From contig NZ_LWLN01000002.1 of the NCBI RefSeq assembly GCF_001953745.1, positions 186,001 through 250,000 on the forward strand: a stretch of DNA of 64,000 nucleotides, given 5' to 3'. Positions 26,739 through 35,898 of the stretch are shown in pieces. Each line of letters begins with the position of its first letter. Positions within the stretch are counted from its first letter, which is position 1. The notes beneath the pieces were generated by a model. It was not told the DNA's origin, searched no databases, and was given only the letters and a program-made list of their open reading frames with translations. The translations under genes were made by a program, and so were the position numbers. This DNA comes from Natrinema saccharevitans (GTDB taxonomy: Archaea > Halobacteriota > Halobacteria > Halobacteriales > Natrialbaceae).

Positions 26739-27161
26739 TTAGATGCGGCGTTTCGCGATTCCAAGACAAACACCGTACAGCAGGAAGAGTGCCGAGAGGG
26801 TGACGACTATTCCCGAGACTGGTCCCGTGATTTCGATGTAGCTACCGGCATCAAGGACGTACAGTGCCGGAAACATACTCAGACCGATCACCATCGTGAT
26901 CCCGACCAGGATTCCGCTGGCACGGTTGTGTAACTCCCAGTCTCGCTCGTCTTGAAGTGTCGCCTTACTCCACACCGGCGCAAGGACGGCGATCCCGCCG
27001 GCGGTCCATGCACCAAGCAGGTAAATGATCGTCCCGGCAAAGTGTTGATCGAGTACGAACCCGGCAAGCAAGCCGAGTATCGCTAGTCCACCGACTCCGT
27101 ATACGAGCCCTCGATATTTCTGCCGGGTGAGTCCGTCGGCAGTAAGTGCGTGCTCAACCAT
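26739..27161 (-). CDS. DUF2178-like four-TM membrane protein
   Basis: 140 residues. Membrane segments at about 20-38, 45-62, 88-105 and 112-132. The conserved cytoplasmic block LQDERDWELHNRASGILV between TM2 and TM3 is the family mark. It is first gene of the operon with the XRE regulator and DUF3592-like protein; function unknown. Confidence 0.75.
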   Translation of the reverse strand: MVEHALTADGLTRQKYRGLVYGVGGLAILGLLAGFVLDQHFAGTIIYLLGAWTAGGIAVLAPVWSKATLQDERDWELHNRASGILVGITMVIGLSMFPALYVLDAGSYIEITGPVSGIVVTLSALFLLYGVCLGIAKRRI

Positions 27162-27224
27162 ACTGGTGTAAAACCTCTTTTACAGTCAAACATACTTTAC
27201 ATGCAGTGTTAAAGCTGTTGGTCG

Positions 27225-27300
27225 TCCCACTTGACCCACTCCCGCGCCTGAAGAGACGGGAACCCCGGCACGGGATTTCAGGTCGAGTGCAACTGATCCC
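27225..27300 (-). repeat. Right-end-like relic of an IS605/IS1341 element
   Basis: On the minus strand it reads GGGTTCCCGTCTCTTCAGGC then GCGGGAGTGGGTCAAG, the hairpin-plus-TCAAG ending seen on haloarchaeal TnpB elements. No transposase gene is attached. Confidence 0.4.
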
Positions 27301-27369
27301 GGTGATTTCAAGACGCATACATTCCAAGCGTCAACTGCTGGGTTTCAGCATCGGCTTGGCTGTCTTGTG

Positions 27370-27700
27370 GCGCGGTCAAACGCGCCTCATCCTCGGCCGA
27401 GTCATCGTCGTTCGTACATGTGATCGACGCGACGAAGATGCTTGCAGCCGCCTTCGGGTGAGCGCTGCTGCCAGTCGGGATAGGTACACGAGTAGTTTCG
27501 GTTGGAGACGCGGACTGTGGTTGACGAGGCCCAGACTGCGCTCGAGGGAGAGCCGCTGATACTTCGAGAGGTTCAGGACGACGGCTTGGCCGTCGACACG
27601 GAAGCCGACGGACTCGACTATGTCTCGGTGGGACTGTCCGGGCGATGCGACTGGAACCGATTCCGAACTGGCCAGGGGAACATTCCCGTTCATCGTTGCT
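27370..27700 (-). pseudogene. SWIM zinc-finger protein relic
   Basis: Minus-strand reading gives YSCTYPDWQQRSPEGGCKHL and RRVDHMYERR, matching the SWIM end of the gene at 34576 (CNCPDFEQRQPESGCKHLRR). One motif Cys is replaced by Tyr, the upstream part is in other frames (VLNLSKYQRLSLERSLG), and no start is visible. Confidence 0.6.
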
Positions 27701-27808
27701 CGCGGGCGGCTCGGTGACTCCCACCCCTCTCAGGGGTTCAATAAACAGGACGGCGTAGCGTTCGGCAACGTATTTGGCAGTTGCAACGTACTGTCCACAT
27801 AATTGAGG

Positions 27809-29173
27809 ATGGCTGTACTGGACGATCTCTCGGGGTTCGAGTTCGAGGACGTGATGGAGGACGTGTTCCGGAACCTCGGCTACGAGAACGTCCGCCAGGC
27901 CGACCGCACGGCTGACGAGGGTCGCGACGTCATCATGGAGGAGGTCGTCGACGGCACGCGGCGCGCGATCATCGTCGAGTGCAAGCACACGGGGACGGTC
28001 GGACGGCCGGTCGTCCAGAAGCTCCATTCCGCCATCGCGACCTTCGACTTCGACGGCCCCAAACGCGGCATGGTCGTCACGACCGGCCGGTTCACGAACC
28101 CGGCTCAGGAGTATGCCGACCGCCTCCAGCAGAACGACGACCCACATCCAATCGAGTTACTCGATGGCGAGGACCTCCGGGAGATCGCCGACGAGATCGG
28201 ACTGGACCTCTACAACGGCCGCATCGAGATCCTCTGCGACGAGACCTTACGCCCGTACGACCCGGCCGCCGACGTCGACGCGGCCGTCGCGGAGGCGTTC
28301 CGCGACATCGAGAATATCGAGGCTTCCGACCTCCCAGAATCACATTCGTCGGTGACGTTCCGCCCAGTGGTCGCGGTCACCGCGGACACGAACGCCGTCT
28401 TCGAGACGTCGGTAGGCGTCATCCACCGGATCAACGACCGGACGCGATTCGTCGCCCACGCCGAACGCGGGCAGCCACAGGTCGTCGATGAGGACGTCGG
28501 GACGCTGGTCACTGAGAACCTCCACGCGACGGTCGACCTCAACGCAGAGCAGTTCGGAGAGGTGTTCGACGACCTCGAGGAGCGCCGGTTTGGACAAACC
28601 CAAACGGAGTACAAGGAGTGGGCCGTCGAGCGCCTCCAGCAGCACCACACGACGACGGTGACCTACACCGGCGACAACAACGTCACGTACAACAAGACCT
28701 GCGAGCCGAACCGCTCGGATATCTCCGTCCAGTCGATCGAACCAGTGTACCTCCCCGAGGTTCGGCACACGATCGACCTCCAGGAGTACACCTACCCCTA
28801 CGAGTACTACGCGGCAGGCCCGTCACGAGTGACAGCCGAGGACGGCATCCACCGCTGCGTCCACTGTGACACGAGCGGCGGCGACGAGACGTACACCTAC
28901 TGTCCGAACTGCGGGGCAATCGCCTGCACCAGCCACACCAAAACGGAGCGGCTGGAAGGCGAGCCGATCTGTACGGGCTGTGCGGTGACGGAACGGTTCG
29001 CGCTGAAGACGAAGTACTTCTACGACGAGGAGAATCTCGAGGCCTTCCGCGAGGAGTACGCCGAGATGCCGCTTCACGAGAAGGCGATGGAGAACAAGTG
29101 GCTGGCCGGGGGAAGCGTTGCCGCGACGCTGCTGGTCGTCGTCGGACTACTCGTCATCGGCGGCACCATCTGA
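27809..29173 (+). CDS. Mrr-like restriction endonuclease with zinc ribbons and a C-terminal membrane anchor
   Basis: 454 residues from ATG 27809. The N-terminal Mrr_cat fold shows GFEFEDVMEDVFRNLGYENV, catalytic Asp40 (DEGRDV) and Glu57-x-Lys59 (VECKHTG), with Q70 and GMVVTTGRFTNPAQ as further family marks. A middle region without recognised domain is followed by two zinc pairs (CVHC, CPNCGAIACTSH) and CTGC near 360-400. A single hydrophobic segment (GGSVAATLLVVVGLLVIGG) ends the protein. It probably cleaves DNA near the membrane, perhaps as defence, but no methylase is adjacent. Confidence 0.8.
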   Translation: MAVLDDLSGFEFEDVMEDVFRNLGYENVRQADRTADEGRDVIMEEVVDGTRRAIIVECKHTGTVGRPVVQKLHSAIATFDFDGPKRGMVVTTGRFTNPAQEYADRLQQNDDPHPIELLDGEDLREIADEIGLDLYNGRIEILCDETLRPYDPAADVDAAVAEAFRDIENIEASDLPESHSSVTFRPVVAVTADTNAVFETSVGVIHRINDRTRFVAHAERGQPQVVDEDVGTLVTENLHATVDLNAEQFGEVFDDLEERRFGQTQTEYKEWAVERLQQHHTTTVTYTGDNNVTYNKTCEPNRSDISVQSIEPVYLPEVRHTIDLQEYTYPYEYYAAGPSRVTAEDGIHRCVHCDTSGGDETYTYCPNCGAIACTSHTKTERLEGEPICTGCAVTERFALKTKYFYDEENLEAFREEYAEMPLHEKAMENKWLAGGSVAATLLVVVGLLVIGGTI

Positions 29174-29186
29174 GCGGGCTAAGCGT

Positions 29187-29785
29187 TCACGCCGGCTCAG
29201 CGACCAGCTCTTCGAGCGCGTGCTCAAGCGGGCCGTGGAACTGCCAGCTGGCCCGCTCGAAGGCTTCCTCGGTCGGGCCATCCCAGCGCGGGAAGACGGA
29301 GTGACCACTCACCTTGACGGGCCATTCGGAGGGGTCCTCGAACGGATTCCGGGTCGGGAGTTCGACGACGTAGAGGTACTCTTCGTCGCCGTGGATGCCG
29401 TTAGACGGATTTTCGACACCGTGTCCCAGCAGGAACAGCGGCTGGTCGAGGTGCTCCATATTGTCCGGGTAGAGGAGATCCGAGGGTGGTCAGCGTGGAT
29501 GCTCCGGTCACGCCCTTCGTCCACGTAGAGGGTCATCGTCGAGAGCGTGTCGAGGAACAGGAACTGGGCAGCGGCGTACGCAGGCCCGCGCTCTGTTCGT
29601 GTCTCGTCGAGCAGCTGCTTCAGCTGGTCCAGGTCACGGAGGACGCTATCGGGATACCCGTCCGAGTGGCGGTAGATTTGTGCGATGCGGTCGGGTTCGG
29701 ACTGTTCGCCTGCGGTCTCGCTCCGTTGGATGAATCGGAGTTTACTTCGTGTCGACGTACACTCCTGTCCAGCCGGCCGCGACAC
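29187..29785 (-). pseudogene. Haloarchaeal conserved hypothetical, frameshifted
   Basis: The upstream part (STRSKLRFIQRSETAGEQ, DSVLRDLDQLKQLLDETRTE, TLSTMTLYVDEG) and the downstream part (MEHLDQPLFLLGHGVENPS, DGPTEEAFERASWQFHG) are in different frames, joined by a shift near 29480. The expected start codon before STRSK reads ACG. The protein resembles common plasmid-borne hypotheticals; function unknown. Confidence 0.65.
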
Positions 29786-29966
29786 TCGGCGACCCAGCTA
29801 CCGTCCTGGTGGACTCAGAAAGAGCGAGGCCGCCTCGGTCGTCCCCCGACCCCGCAAGCACCGCAGGGACGAGGAGCGCAGCGGCGGTCGCGGGATGCCG
29901 AGCGGCCGAGTGCTTTCGAGTGCCGTCGCCGGCGCTGGCTGTTCGGCGTCGCCACTCGGAGGCCAG
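29786..29966. other. Non-coding, decayed
   Basis: High-GC sequence between two pseudogenes; no gene or repeat recognised. Confidence 0.3.
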
Positions 29967-30443
29967 TCACTCTTCGAGACGGTGGAGCAATTGCGTGACG
30001 TAGAGGCTGTTCTCCCAGCTCCGATGCGGGCTGATCGTCGTGATCAGCGTTCGAGCTTCCTCGTGACTCAGAAGCCCGTTTCGGGCGTAGTCGACGATGA
30101 GCCGCGGCGTCGGGACGATCCGCGGGCCTTGCAGCACGGCGTGAATCAGTGGGAAGTTCGTCCCGCCGAACTCGTCGATGAGAAACTCGTCGACATCGAG
30201 TGCGTTCGCGAGAACGATACCGTCGGTTTCGCCGTCGTCGAGCCCGAACGTTGGCCGGGAGTCCGGCGTCTCGTCGCGCTCGTAGGGGTCGTCAACCGTG
30301 TAGTAGTCGCGGGCCGCGAGGACGTTGTTCGCAGCCGCGGCGTGGATGTCCTGGTACTGTGTGATATCACGAGTTCTACGATCACTTCCGAGGGACGACC
30401 GCATCACAGAAGAGAAGCAGGTACTGGAACAGGTATAGAACGT
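29967..30443 (-). pseudogene. PIN-domain-like toxin, 5' truncated
   Basis: The remaining part has QDIHAAAANNVLAARDYYT, GLDDGETDGIVLANALDVD, FLIDEFGGTNFP and the tail TISPHRSWENSLYVTQLLHR. The acidic DGETDGIVLA and DEF motifs look like the second half of a PIN nuclease. The N-terminal third with the first catalytic Asp is missing, replaced by unrelated codons and then the hairpin repeat at 30445. A related tail is found in the relic at 15797. Confidence 0.6.
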
Positions 30444-30444
30444 C

Positions 30445-30527
30445 TATAGTAGCTCTTGAAACGATTTAATACCGATCACAACGCTGTCCTGCGATCGGGT
30501 GTGCATTGACTTTCAAGAGCTACTATA
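30445..30527 (-). repeat. MITE-like hairpin element, copy 5 (subfamily A, inverted)
   Basis: 83 bp with both terminal inverted repeats intact; oriented like copy 3. It separates the PIN-like relic from its likely antitoxin relic. Confidence 0.9.
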
Positions 30528-30610
30528 GCTCGACGGCAACATCCACACGGGCACTGCGCGGCTGGCGAGGGCGCTGGCGTCAGCGGCGACCGTTCGCAGT
30601 CGTGGACCGT

Positions 30611-30837
30611 TCAGTCATCGTCGTCAGCCTTGGTGTCGACTGTCGTCACGTCCCCCTCGTAGATATCGATGTCGTCGGAGGCAGCGAGATCGAGTGGGTC
30701 ATCCTCGAGGTCCGCTTTGAGGGGCGAAGTCGCTGGGCGGATGTGGCACCAACGAAGACTGTGAGCTGATCAACGACGAACTCGGCATTGTAGTACGTAG
30801 TTGCGATCGCCGTCGGAAGCCGGTCTCCCCCGCTCAT
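30611..30837 (-). pseudogene. Antitoxin-like small gene, frameshifted
   Basis: MSGGDRLPTAIATTYYNAEF and VDQLTVFVGATSAQRLRP open it; after a one-base shift the other frame gives KADLEDDPLDLAASDDIDIY and a poly-Asp end. The same protein is seen at 15900-16084. Its start overlaps the stop of the upstream ORF (ATGA), and the PIN-like relic lies downstream, so it is probably the antitoxin of that pair. Confidence 0.6.
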
Positions 30838-31064
30838 CGGTCGCACAGCCGATCTCGAGCGGCTGCAAACCGAACTGGATCCGTATCGCCAGCAGCGGCC
30901 ATGTCGTTTGGCGACTGGAGCTGCGAGTCAATAAGCCGATTCTGTTGGCGTGACCACTCTCTGTCGTCGTGCGTCCGAACGTACTCAGCCCATCGCTTGA
31001 TCATCGCACGCCGTTGCTCCGTGTTCCGGCGGTGGTCGTCCTCAAACTCCTGTGAGTTCAGCAT
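30834..31064 (-). CDS. Small charged protein of a toxin-antitoxin-like operon
   Basis: 76 residues from ATG 31064 (MLNSQEFEDDHRRNTEQRRA). It is mostly helical and charged, with WSRQQNRLIDSQLQ in the middle. The start lies inside the 3' end of the nucleotidyltransferase relic and the stop overlaps the next start, so it is the middle gene of a coupled set. Function unknown; a nucleotidyltransferase partner or antitoxin is possible. Confidence 0.5.
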   Translation of the reverse strand: MLNSQEFEDDHRRNTEQRRAMIKRWAEYVRTHDDREWSRQQNRLIDSQLQSPNDMAAAGDTDPVRFAAARDRLCDR

Positions 31065-31653
31065 CGTACTCTTCAACTCCAAGCTCGTTGACGTACGTTT
31101 CGAGCTGCTCCGTGTTAAATCGTTCCTCGAAGATTAAGTACAGGTGGAGTGCATCTTCGAAATCCATCCCGTTGAGACTCTCTGCAGCTTGCGCAAGTCG
31201 GAGGTTGTATGCAACTTAGAGTTCAATCGGACTGATCTCGACCTGTCCCTCATCAAATGTCACCGTGAAGGGATTCGAGAGGGCCTCACGCTCAACGTCG
31301 TTTGAAACAAACCATGTTTCGAAGTTCGGGAACATCTCCCCGTCCTCAGCAATTCGGATTCGGCTGCCCTCGCTCAACATCGAATACATCTCATCAAGTG
31401 GCATTGCCATCCCCCAGTACTCTCGATCTTTGAGTTCCGTAACCAATTGCTCAGTCTCCGCTTCGGATAGTGACTCCAGAATGACGTCGGTATCTTCTGT
31501 TGATCGAGATCGCCCAGTGAGGATCGCGACGTACCCACTAACGATGACGTAGTTAACATCGCAGGCATCGAGGATCTGTGTGAACTCAAGTACATCTTTG
31601 TCAAGCTCTGAAAGCTCTCGTGACACCGTGAGTGTGTCGTCACTGAGTTCCAT
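31042..31653 (-). pseudogene. Nucleotidyltransferase-like (MNT/DUF6036-type) gene with in-frame stop
   Basis: From ATG 31653: VLEFTQILDACDVNYVIVSG, then GRSRSTEDTDVILESLSEAE, the G[SR]-x-D-x-D type nucleotidyltransferase core. A TAA at about 31216-31218 interrupts after ISPIEL, and the same frame continues with VAYNLRLAQAAESLNGMDFE to TGV and TGA at 31042. The stop lies where the family normally has a conserved Lys/Ala-rich helix, so the 145-residue product is truncated. Confidence 0.65.
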
Positions 31654-31722
31654 CAGTTCTTTCCATGGAACGCCGACAAACTAAGCGCTGTGTCATGTGT
31701 GTCCGATCGCTCGGTTTGATGC

Positions 31723-32301
31723 TCATACGTTGACCCCTTCTTCGGCATCATGATGTACGTCCTCCTTGATGTCGTAGTGCTCGTGGACGACGGGCCGGAG
31801 TGCCTGGAGGATCATCTCCGCAGCCAGCGGCGAGATGTCCAGATCCTCCGCCATCAGCCGGTGGGTCACCTCGCCGCGTTCGCGGGCGACCGCGTAGGTG
31901 AGCGCGGTCGCGAGGCCGGCGACGCCGTGGCGGTCGATGTAGGTGTCGATGTCGGCGTCCGTCTCGCGGCGGCCGACGGCGTCGATGAGCGCCGGCGTGA
32001 TCGTGTACTCGCGGTCGCCGGCGGCCGTCGTCACGGTCAGGTCGATCTCCCGGGCGGCGTACCGGCGTGGCTGCTCGTCGTCGGTGACGTCGATGACGCC
32101 GGCGTCGACGAGCCGATTGACGTAGCTGTAGGCGGTCCCCTGGGCGAGCTCGAGGTCGTCTATTACGTCCTGAACGGTCGCGTCCCGCTCCCGAGCGAGG
32201 TACGCGAACAGCTGGGCCAGCTGTGGCTCCTCGAGGAGGTCAGCGACCGAGAGGAAGTCCTGGACGATGTCGCCGTCGGCGCGGTTTGAGGTGCGTGACA
32301 C
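31723..32301 (-). CDS. Winged-helix transcriptional regulator (haloarchaeal, DUF7437-like)
   Basis: 192 residues, GTG start. A winged helix spans residues about 15-85 (EPQLAQLFAYLARERDATVQ, LELAQGTAYSYVNRLVDAGV). The second domain (GVAGLATALTYAVARERGEV, LMAEDLDISPLAAEMILQAL) is characteristic of regulators found beside PIN-type genes in haloarchaea. It lies 69 bp upstream of the nucleotidyltransferase relic on the same strand, so it likely controlled that operon. Confidence 0.75.
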   Translation of the reverse strand: MSRTSNRADGDIVQDFLSVADLLEEPQLAQLFAYLARERDATVQDVIDDLELAQGTAYSYVNRLVDAGVIDVTDDEQPRRYAAREIDLTVTTAAGDREYTITPALIDAVGRRETDADIDTYIDRHGVAGLATALTYAVARERGEVTHRLMAEDLDISPLAAEMILQALRPVVHEHYDIKEDVHHDAEEGVNV

Positions 32302-32350
32302 GGGTCGTTCTTTATTACAGTTTACAGCGAAACAGTAAAGAGTGTTTGGG

Positions 32351-32686
32351 TCACTCTGCCGGCGTCGCGACGAGATGCTCCTCGAGGTCGCGCGTCCAGT
32401 ACGTCGCGAGCCCGCCCGGACTACAACGGGCGCACAGCTGTAACGGGCCTTCCAGATGCCCGAGTTCGACCCGGAACCGCGTCAGTGCTGCAAGCGTGTC
32501 GACGGCCAGCCCACAGCCGTCACAGGCGACGTGATCGCACTCATCGGGATCCGGCTCCGTCTGAATCGCATAGTCCACACAGATAGGGTGGGTGACCCGT
32601 TCGTCTTGGCCCCAGGTGTGGGCCTCGCCAGTCTCGGTACCGGGCAGCGCGTCGCAAAACGCACAGCCGATGAGCGTCTGCTGCAT
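32351..32686 (-). CDS. CxxC zinc-ribbon hypothetical protein
   Basis: 111 residues from ATG 32686. Cysteines come in pairs: CAFC near 9, C near 37, CDHVACDGCG near 50-58 and CARC near 88, suggesting two zinc sites. No known enzyme domain. The start shares one base with the previous stop (TGATG), so the two genes are co-translated. Confidence 0.6.
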   Translation of the reverse strand: MQQTLIGCAFCDALPGTETGEAHTWGQDERVTHPICVDYAIQTEPDPDECDHVACDGCGLAVDTLAALTRFRVELGHLEGPLQLCARCSPGGLATYWTRDLEEHLVATPAE

Positions 32687-32976
32687 CACTCGCCCTCCGC
32701 GTCGGCGTCGCGGCCAGCTGTCCAGCCACGGTGGAAGACGGCCAGCTGCGTCGATGAGTCGAACGCGGTGCCGCTCGGCTCGTGAATCAGAACTTGGTCC
32801 TCGGGAACCGGAGTGACGACGTCCGCGTCGACGAGGTCGCTGACCAGGCGTTGGGCCGTCGTGTCGTCGACGTCCGCCGTGTCAACGCTGGCGGCGTCGC
32901 GGTCCTGGGCGAACTGTTCTTTCTCGAGCCGTTCGTAGTCGGCACTGGTGTCGTCGTGAGGTTCGGGACCAGGCAT
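32686..32976 (-). CDS. Acidic hypothetical protein
   Basis: 96 residues, MPGPEPHDDTSADYERLEKE.., with DTTAQRLVSDLVDADVVTP and a later beta-rich part (QVLIHEPSGTAFDSSTQLAV). No family recognised. First gene of a two-gene unit with the zinc protein at 32351. Confidence 0.55.
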   Translation of the reverse strand: MPGPEPHDDTSADYERLEKEQFAQDRDAASVDTADVDDTTAQRLVSDLVDADVVTPVPEDQVLIHEPSGTAFDSSTQLAVFHRGWTAGRDADAEGE

Positions 32977-33049
32977 GGTGAGTCACGCAGCGCACACCGT
33001 CGCGCGCCGCACGCCTCCCGGCGCCGACAAACAGTCAGGGCGGACAGTA

Positions 33050-33595
33050 TCAGTCCGGTCGCGGGTCTCGATAGCCGATGACGGCGACGGCGTCGATGAA
33101 CAGGACGCCCTTCATGAAGTCGAGTTTTGTCAGGCTGTGCTGGTAGAGGTTATGCCGGCCGAGATAGTTCACCGGTACCACCAGACAGCCGAACTCGATC
33201 TTCGGCTGGCCGTCATTCTGGGTGCGGTACCCCTTCTGGAACTTGAGGAGGTCGTCGCTGACGTTCTTCCGCTCGCTCTTCTCGACCCCGATGGCGATGC
33301 GGGCGTCGGCGTCGTAGAGGTCAACGCTGTAGTTAAACCCCTGATGTGACCAGAGCTTACAGTTCGGGTTGTAGCCGCCGTCGGTGTCTCCCTCATATTC
33401 GTACTGCGAGAGGCCGTCGGCGATCGCGGCATCGAACCCACCGACCTCTGTGTGATTCGTCGAGTCGTCGAAGACACTTGCCGGGACAGCTTCGACGGCT
33501 ACACGAATCGACGCCAGTGCATCGTCCGGAAATGCCTCGGACGAGGTTTAGGTGCGGCGCTCGCTCAGTTTGGTGACCTCCTCGACGACGACCAT
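33050..33595 (-). pseudogene. Possible PD-(D/E)XK nuclease-like gene with in-frame stop
   Basis: ATG 33595 gives MVVVEEVTKLSERRT then TAA (33548-33550); the same frame stays open for 165 residues to TGA at 33050 but has no start codon. The open part has YSVDLYDADARIAIGVEKSE and KNVSDDLLKFQKGYRTQNDG, with Asp then VExSE in the arrangement of some restriction-type nucleases, plus GCLVVPVNYLGRHN. Codon use is normal, so inactivation is recent, or there is an unusual start. Confidence 0.5.
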
Positions 33596-33918
33596 ACTCG
33601 CTCCCGACGAACAGTGCCCCGATAAAACCCGTCGCGACAGCCATTCGAGACGACCGGAGCCAGGATTCACTCATTCGAGGAGTAGGGCGATGGGTGGGGG
33701 CGAGGAAGTGGATCCAGACCCAGCGTTAACCAACACTGTGCCGGTATTGGTTCAGAATGTTGATTAAGCCCGGCCGCTACGGCGTTCGGAGATCTCGAAC
33801 TGCCTTCACGACAAAAGTGTCTGGCTCGCTGGCTGCTTCTTTACCTGACCGCTCCGCTGGTGACGGTTGATACCCATCTACTGGGCGCTTTTATAGTTTT
33901 CTCGAGAAGGATATCAAA

Positions 33919-34104
33919 TCATCTCTCACCTATCTCGAGTGTATCGACGGCCTCGGCAGGCCCGGTGTCATACTCGACGAGACGGTTCGCTGCAAGCTGC
34001 CACGCCTGTTCATCGAGTTCGGGATCAGCGATCTCATAGTGAACACTGAACGCGGTTAGTGCAACTGCGACGAGGAGACCCTCCTGTCGATCGGTGAGAG
34101 ACAT
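33919..34104 (-). CDS. Small haloarchaeal hypothetical protein
   Basis: 61 residues from ATG 34104 (MSLTDRQEGLLVAVALTAFS); a 10-residue extension to 34134 is possible. One helix-rich domain with an acidic tail. No function known. Confidence 0.5.
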   Translation of the reverse strand: MSLTDRQEGLLVAVALTAFSVHYEIADPELDEQAWQLAANRLVEYDTGPAEAVDTLEIGER

Positions 34105-34259
34105 CGCCGATGTTGGGTGGGGCTTCTTCGACAAACCTCAGGACTATCGGTGCTTGACTGGAGCATTTGTAGAAGAGAGGGATGGGACACGCTGACAGGT
34201 GCGACTCATAAATCTCGTTGAGAGGAACCCGCTTGTCATCGCTGACACTCTGTTCTGGC

Positions 34260-34421
34260 CTATCCTCTGATTACATCCTCCTGAGCGGCGTCTCGAGCAT
34301 CCGCTTGGAGGTGCTCATAGCGGATCTCACACCTGTTCGAACAGAAGCGGTCAGCGTACCCTGCCTGATCACGGACAAGTCTTGTACAGGTCGGTACTCG
34401 GCACTCGTCGCGGTCAGTCAT
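34260..34421 (-). CDS. 53-residue FCS-type zinc-finger protein
   Basis: MTDRDECRVPTCTRLVRDQ.. followed by RFCSNRCEIRYEHLQADARD. CxxxxC and FCSxxC form a single zinc knuckle of the MYM/TRASH style, common in haloarchaeal microproteins. The reading is too short for most gene filters. It lies alone, about 150 bp before the SWIM pseudogene on the same strand. Confidence 0.6.
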   Translation of the reverse strand: MTDRDECRVPTCTRLVRDQAGYADRFCSNRCEIRYEHLQADARDAAQEDVIRG

Positions 34422-34575
34422 CTTGTGATACCTCGTTTCAGGAATTGAGGCGTCTCAGCGCTGCCGAATGCTGTTGCTATGAATCTTGATTTCATGCATT
34501 GTACAGTGGACTGTATTCGCGTCCCCTGACCCCTTTGGGGGAGAGAAACACCCTCAAATGAGCGAGTCCCCTCCC

Positions 34576-35135
34576 TTATCGAACGAATGTTCCATCCGGT
34601 GCAGGCACGAGCCCGGTTCGAATTTCGAGATCGACACGGCGAAGATGCTTACAGCCACTCTCTGGCTGGCGCTGTTCGAAGTCTGGGCAGTTACAGGCCT
34701 CTGTTTCGATATCGAGTTTGTATGTGTTTCCACTCTCACTAGCGACTTCGTAGATCGGTCCCGCCGCGGTGAAGCGGACGTTCATTTCCTCGCTCAGTGC
34801 ACGGCGTGTTTGCGCATCGTCGATCGAGTACCCTTCTGCCTCGAGCGGGATCGGTAGTGCTGGCGTCTCGCACTGGTTTCGAAACTCGTTGCGGTGATTT
34901 CGTTCTTGCCCGCAGTTCCGACAGCGCCAGTAGCGCGTTCGGTACTCGTACCCGTCAGTGAGGTCCAAGTCATAGGGTGTTGGCTCCGTGCCTGGGAGCC
35001 ACTCGTCGATCGCGATGAGTTCATGTCTGTTTAGTGAGTAGTGTCCCCGGAATAGTGTTGCTTCCGGTCACTGGTATCGCTGTACTCGTGTTGCTCGTAG
35101 TGCTGTTCTCGGTGGATTGGCTGATCTGTACTCAT
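34576..35135 (-). pseudogene. SWIM zinc-finger protein, single frameshift
   Basis: The start MSTDQPIHREQHYEQHEYSD (ATG 35135) runs to about 35068, where loss of one base moves the frame. The continuation ATLFRGHYSLNRHELIAIDE, then RTRYWRCRNCGQERNHRNEF and the SWIM motif CNCPDFEQRQPESGCKH is in the second frame to 34576. The intact part has a CxxC ribbon before the SWIM domain. DNA-binding is the likely ancestral role. Translation could restart internally at TTG 34968, but no good site is visible. Confidence 0.65.
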
Positions 35136-35367
35136 AGCGAACCTCGAGCACGGTGAGAGCGCCTCACCCGTCAGGCGCGAAAAGTATATTTAGACCATCA
35201 TGTAGTCGAGGAGCCAGTCTGATTCGAATGTCCGAGAGGGAGTCAGAGAGCGGCTCGCAGATCTATTCTGTGACTACCCGACGAACGATAAGTATAGGTG
35301 AACGACTAATCGCTCATTGGAATCCCAGGACAGAATATGTTCAAGGGCCGAGGATGTACGTACCTAT

Positions 35368-35811
35368 ATGACTACTGAGTTATCTCGCGCAGAGAGTGAT
35401 ACCTTACTCCGCGAGTCAGGCGTTGGTGTATTAGCACTTACTGACAGCACAGAAGCGTATTCAATTCCCGAATCATTCGGCTACGACGGTGAAACACTGT
35501 ACTTCCAGTCCGTCTACACACCGGAGAGCAAGAAGATGGCGTTCCTAGAACCAACAGAGACAGCGACGTTCACCGTCTACGACGAACAGCCAGCAAAGAG
35601 CGTCATCGTAAGTGGAACGCTCGAACCGGTCCCAGAAGACGAAGAACCCAAGGCCGCGACAGCGATCACGGAAAACGCTTCCATTCCTACGCTAAACGTC
35701 TATCCTGACACGAAACCTGACGAGTTCGCAGTGGACTACTATCGCTTAATACCAAACTCAATCACTGGTCGACAGTTCAACGCCTTCACCCCCGCACCCA
35801 ACGACCAATAA
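35368..35811 (+). CDS. Pyridoxamine 5'-phosphate oxidase-like flavin protein
   Basis: 147 residues from ATG 35368. GVGVLALTDSTEAYSIPESF and GYDGETLYFQSVYTPESKKM are the split-barrel FMN-binding signature of the haloarchaeal PPOX-like group; KSVIVSGTLEPV follows. It may bind FMN, F420 or heme in the cytoplasm; substrate unknown. Monocistronic by position. Confidence 0.82.
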   Translation: MTTELSRAESDTLLRESGVGVLALTDSTEAYSIPESFGYDGETLYFQSVYTPESKKMAFLEPTETATFTVYDEQPAKSVIVSGTLEPVPEDEEPKAATAITENASIPTLNVYPDTKPDEFAVDYYRLIPNSITGRQFNAFTPAPNDQ

Positions 35812-35898
35812 GCACACTTACTGACCGGCTATTTCACCTCAAATTAGATGGTGAGAAACCGCCTTGATGTAGTGAATAGCTTCGGAAGTGCAGGCGAT

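Noticed and set aside
31210-31225. Stop codons inside the nucleotidyltransferase frame as possible recoding
   Set aside because: The stop is TAA, no recoding signal is known for it in these archaea, and neighbouring genes are also broken, so plain decay is more likely.
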